Shown here one piece after another: positions 62,939-64,000 of a DNA stretch of 64,000 bases. The position numbers and the translations under genes are program-made. Source of the stretch: Rotaria macrura. Taxonomy: Eukaryota; Rotifera; Eurotatoria; Philodinida; Philodinidae. Position 1 is the stretch's first letter, and every line of letters begins with the position of its first letter. The notes below the pieces were generated by a model. The model made no database searches. It saw only the letters and a program-made list of their open reading frames with translations, and was not told the origin of the DNA. Location: contig OENT01000156.1 of NCBI GenBank assembly GCA_900239685.1, positions 116,834-180,833 of the forward strand, written 5' to 3'.

Positions 62939-64000
62939 CACTTAGTAATAGTTGTTCATTAGTTGTATATCTAACTGAATATGTTTTCTTTTCTATTTGA
63001 TAGAAGCAACGATTGAGAGGAAGAAACGAAGGCTAATGCAAAGTACGGAGTCACTATTCGTATGCCTCTTTTTCGCTGCATTTTTATATTTATTTCTGTG
63101 TAAACATACACACCACGCTTTCACTTGCATATTATTACTCTAAATGATTTTATCGAAAAATGATGAATCTTCATCGGATAAGATACACTGACGAGTCCCA
63201 TGAAACGTATCGAACAGAAAAACATACTCACATCAATGAGAACATCAATCAAAATAGAATGTTGAAGTGATTGATTCATATATTCAATCGTATTGTATGT
63301 GAAATAGTTCGAAGAAAATATGGGAATGTGTTTCGTTTGTTTTTTATAAAAGTTGACGCTTACTTGCACGAACAGAAATGTCAACTATTCCTTGAAACAT
63401 CATTATGACTATATTATATCTGGTTATGATTTAGTATTGACTTTTTTCCCACGACATGCTTCTTTAATCAACTGTTATAATTATATATTTGAACTCAAGT
63501 TTTATACAGCGCAAGAAATGATAGGTCGCCACCCTTCCGAAGATCAGTTTGACATTTTCGAAAATGAAAAGCCTTATGACATAATTCGGTATTCTTCTGA
63601 AACTTCAAATCATATCTTTTGAAAGAAAACGTTACAAGAACACGCTATATCGGCTCACCCAATGTTGCTTTTTATCTGATGAAAATCATAGAAAAACAAA
63701 ACAGTTGAGATGTTGAGATGTAAGCATGTTTCTTCATTCGTATTTTTCATGGAATAAGTGATTATAATGCTTTTTAAAAATTAACGTAATTATTCAGTGA
63801 TATGTTCAAATATCAAAGTTTTATCATCTGTTGTTTGATAACTATCTATACTGTACAGTTATGATTCACAAAAATGTTATTTGTCACCGGTTAAACTTTG
63901 TACTTTTGGAATACTTTCGTATATTCGTGACATATTATCAGAAATCTTTAAGAACAAACTATTAAAAAAAATTGTCAAATAAATCTATAAATCAAACAAT
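62939..64000. other. Upstream region to right window edge
   Basis: About 1 kb upstream of the ART-TPR gene, expected to hold its promoter. Open frames at 63121-63384 (-) and 63353-63622 (+) have no recognisable domain or splice context and are not called as genes. Nothing else is seen. Confidence 0.5.

Noticed and set aside
63353..63622. 89-codon frame near the right edge
   Set aside because: No recognisable motif; likely chance in AT-rich DNA, although a gene continuing beyond the window cannot be excluded.

Overview
This is a eukaryotic nuclear window, most likely from a bdelloid rotifer. The base composition is AT-rich, most introns are 45-90 bp GT-AG introns with a few of 1-1.7 kb, and gene families are animal-type: SLC7 transporter, Trachealess/NPAS bHLH-PAS factor, PRC1, CFAP69, kinesin-like, gamma-glutamyltransferase. 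The window also carries an ADP-ribosyltransferase/TPR fusion, an architecture expanded in bdelloids. The species call is inference; no rRNA, tRNA or telomere was found to test it.

Layout. 1-1018 (-) and 3256-3964 (+) are two divergent genes for glycine-rich repeat proteins that both begin Met-Gly; the first runs off the left edge. 6001-11276 (-) is a 15-exon cationic amino acid transporter. 16635-20443 (+) is a 10-exon bHLH-PAS transcription factor. 24767-28851 (+) is a 13-exon PRC1/Ase1/MAP65 microtubule bundler. 28852-37118 is gene-poor: it holds a pair of about 244-bp inverted repeats 3.4 kb apart and a complete 1,231-bp hAT-type non-autonomous transposon with perfect 8-bp target duplication. 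37119-43698 (+) is a 22-exon CFAP69 gene. 44643-48804 (-) is a 4-exon gene for a 945-aa protein with a degenerate kinesin-like motor region at its C-terminus. 49521-51708 (+) is a von Willebrand A-domain protein with a Pro/Gly/Tyr repeat N-terminus. 53457-58099 (+) is a 12-exon gamma-glutamyltransferase. 60845-62938 (-) is the ART-TPR gene.

The genes are not an operon. Two themes recur: cilia/microtubules (PRC1, CFAP69, kinesin-like) and low-complexity repeat proteins (two glycine-rich genes and the vWA protein). Exon structures were assembled by eye from splice consensus, phase continuity and family conservation; each total coding length is divisible by three. The least certain parts are the first exon of the gamma-glutamyltransferase, the family name of the kinesin-like gene and the first intron donor of that gene.
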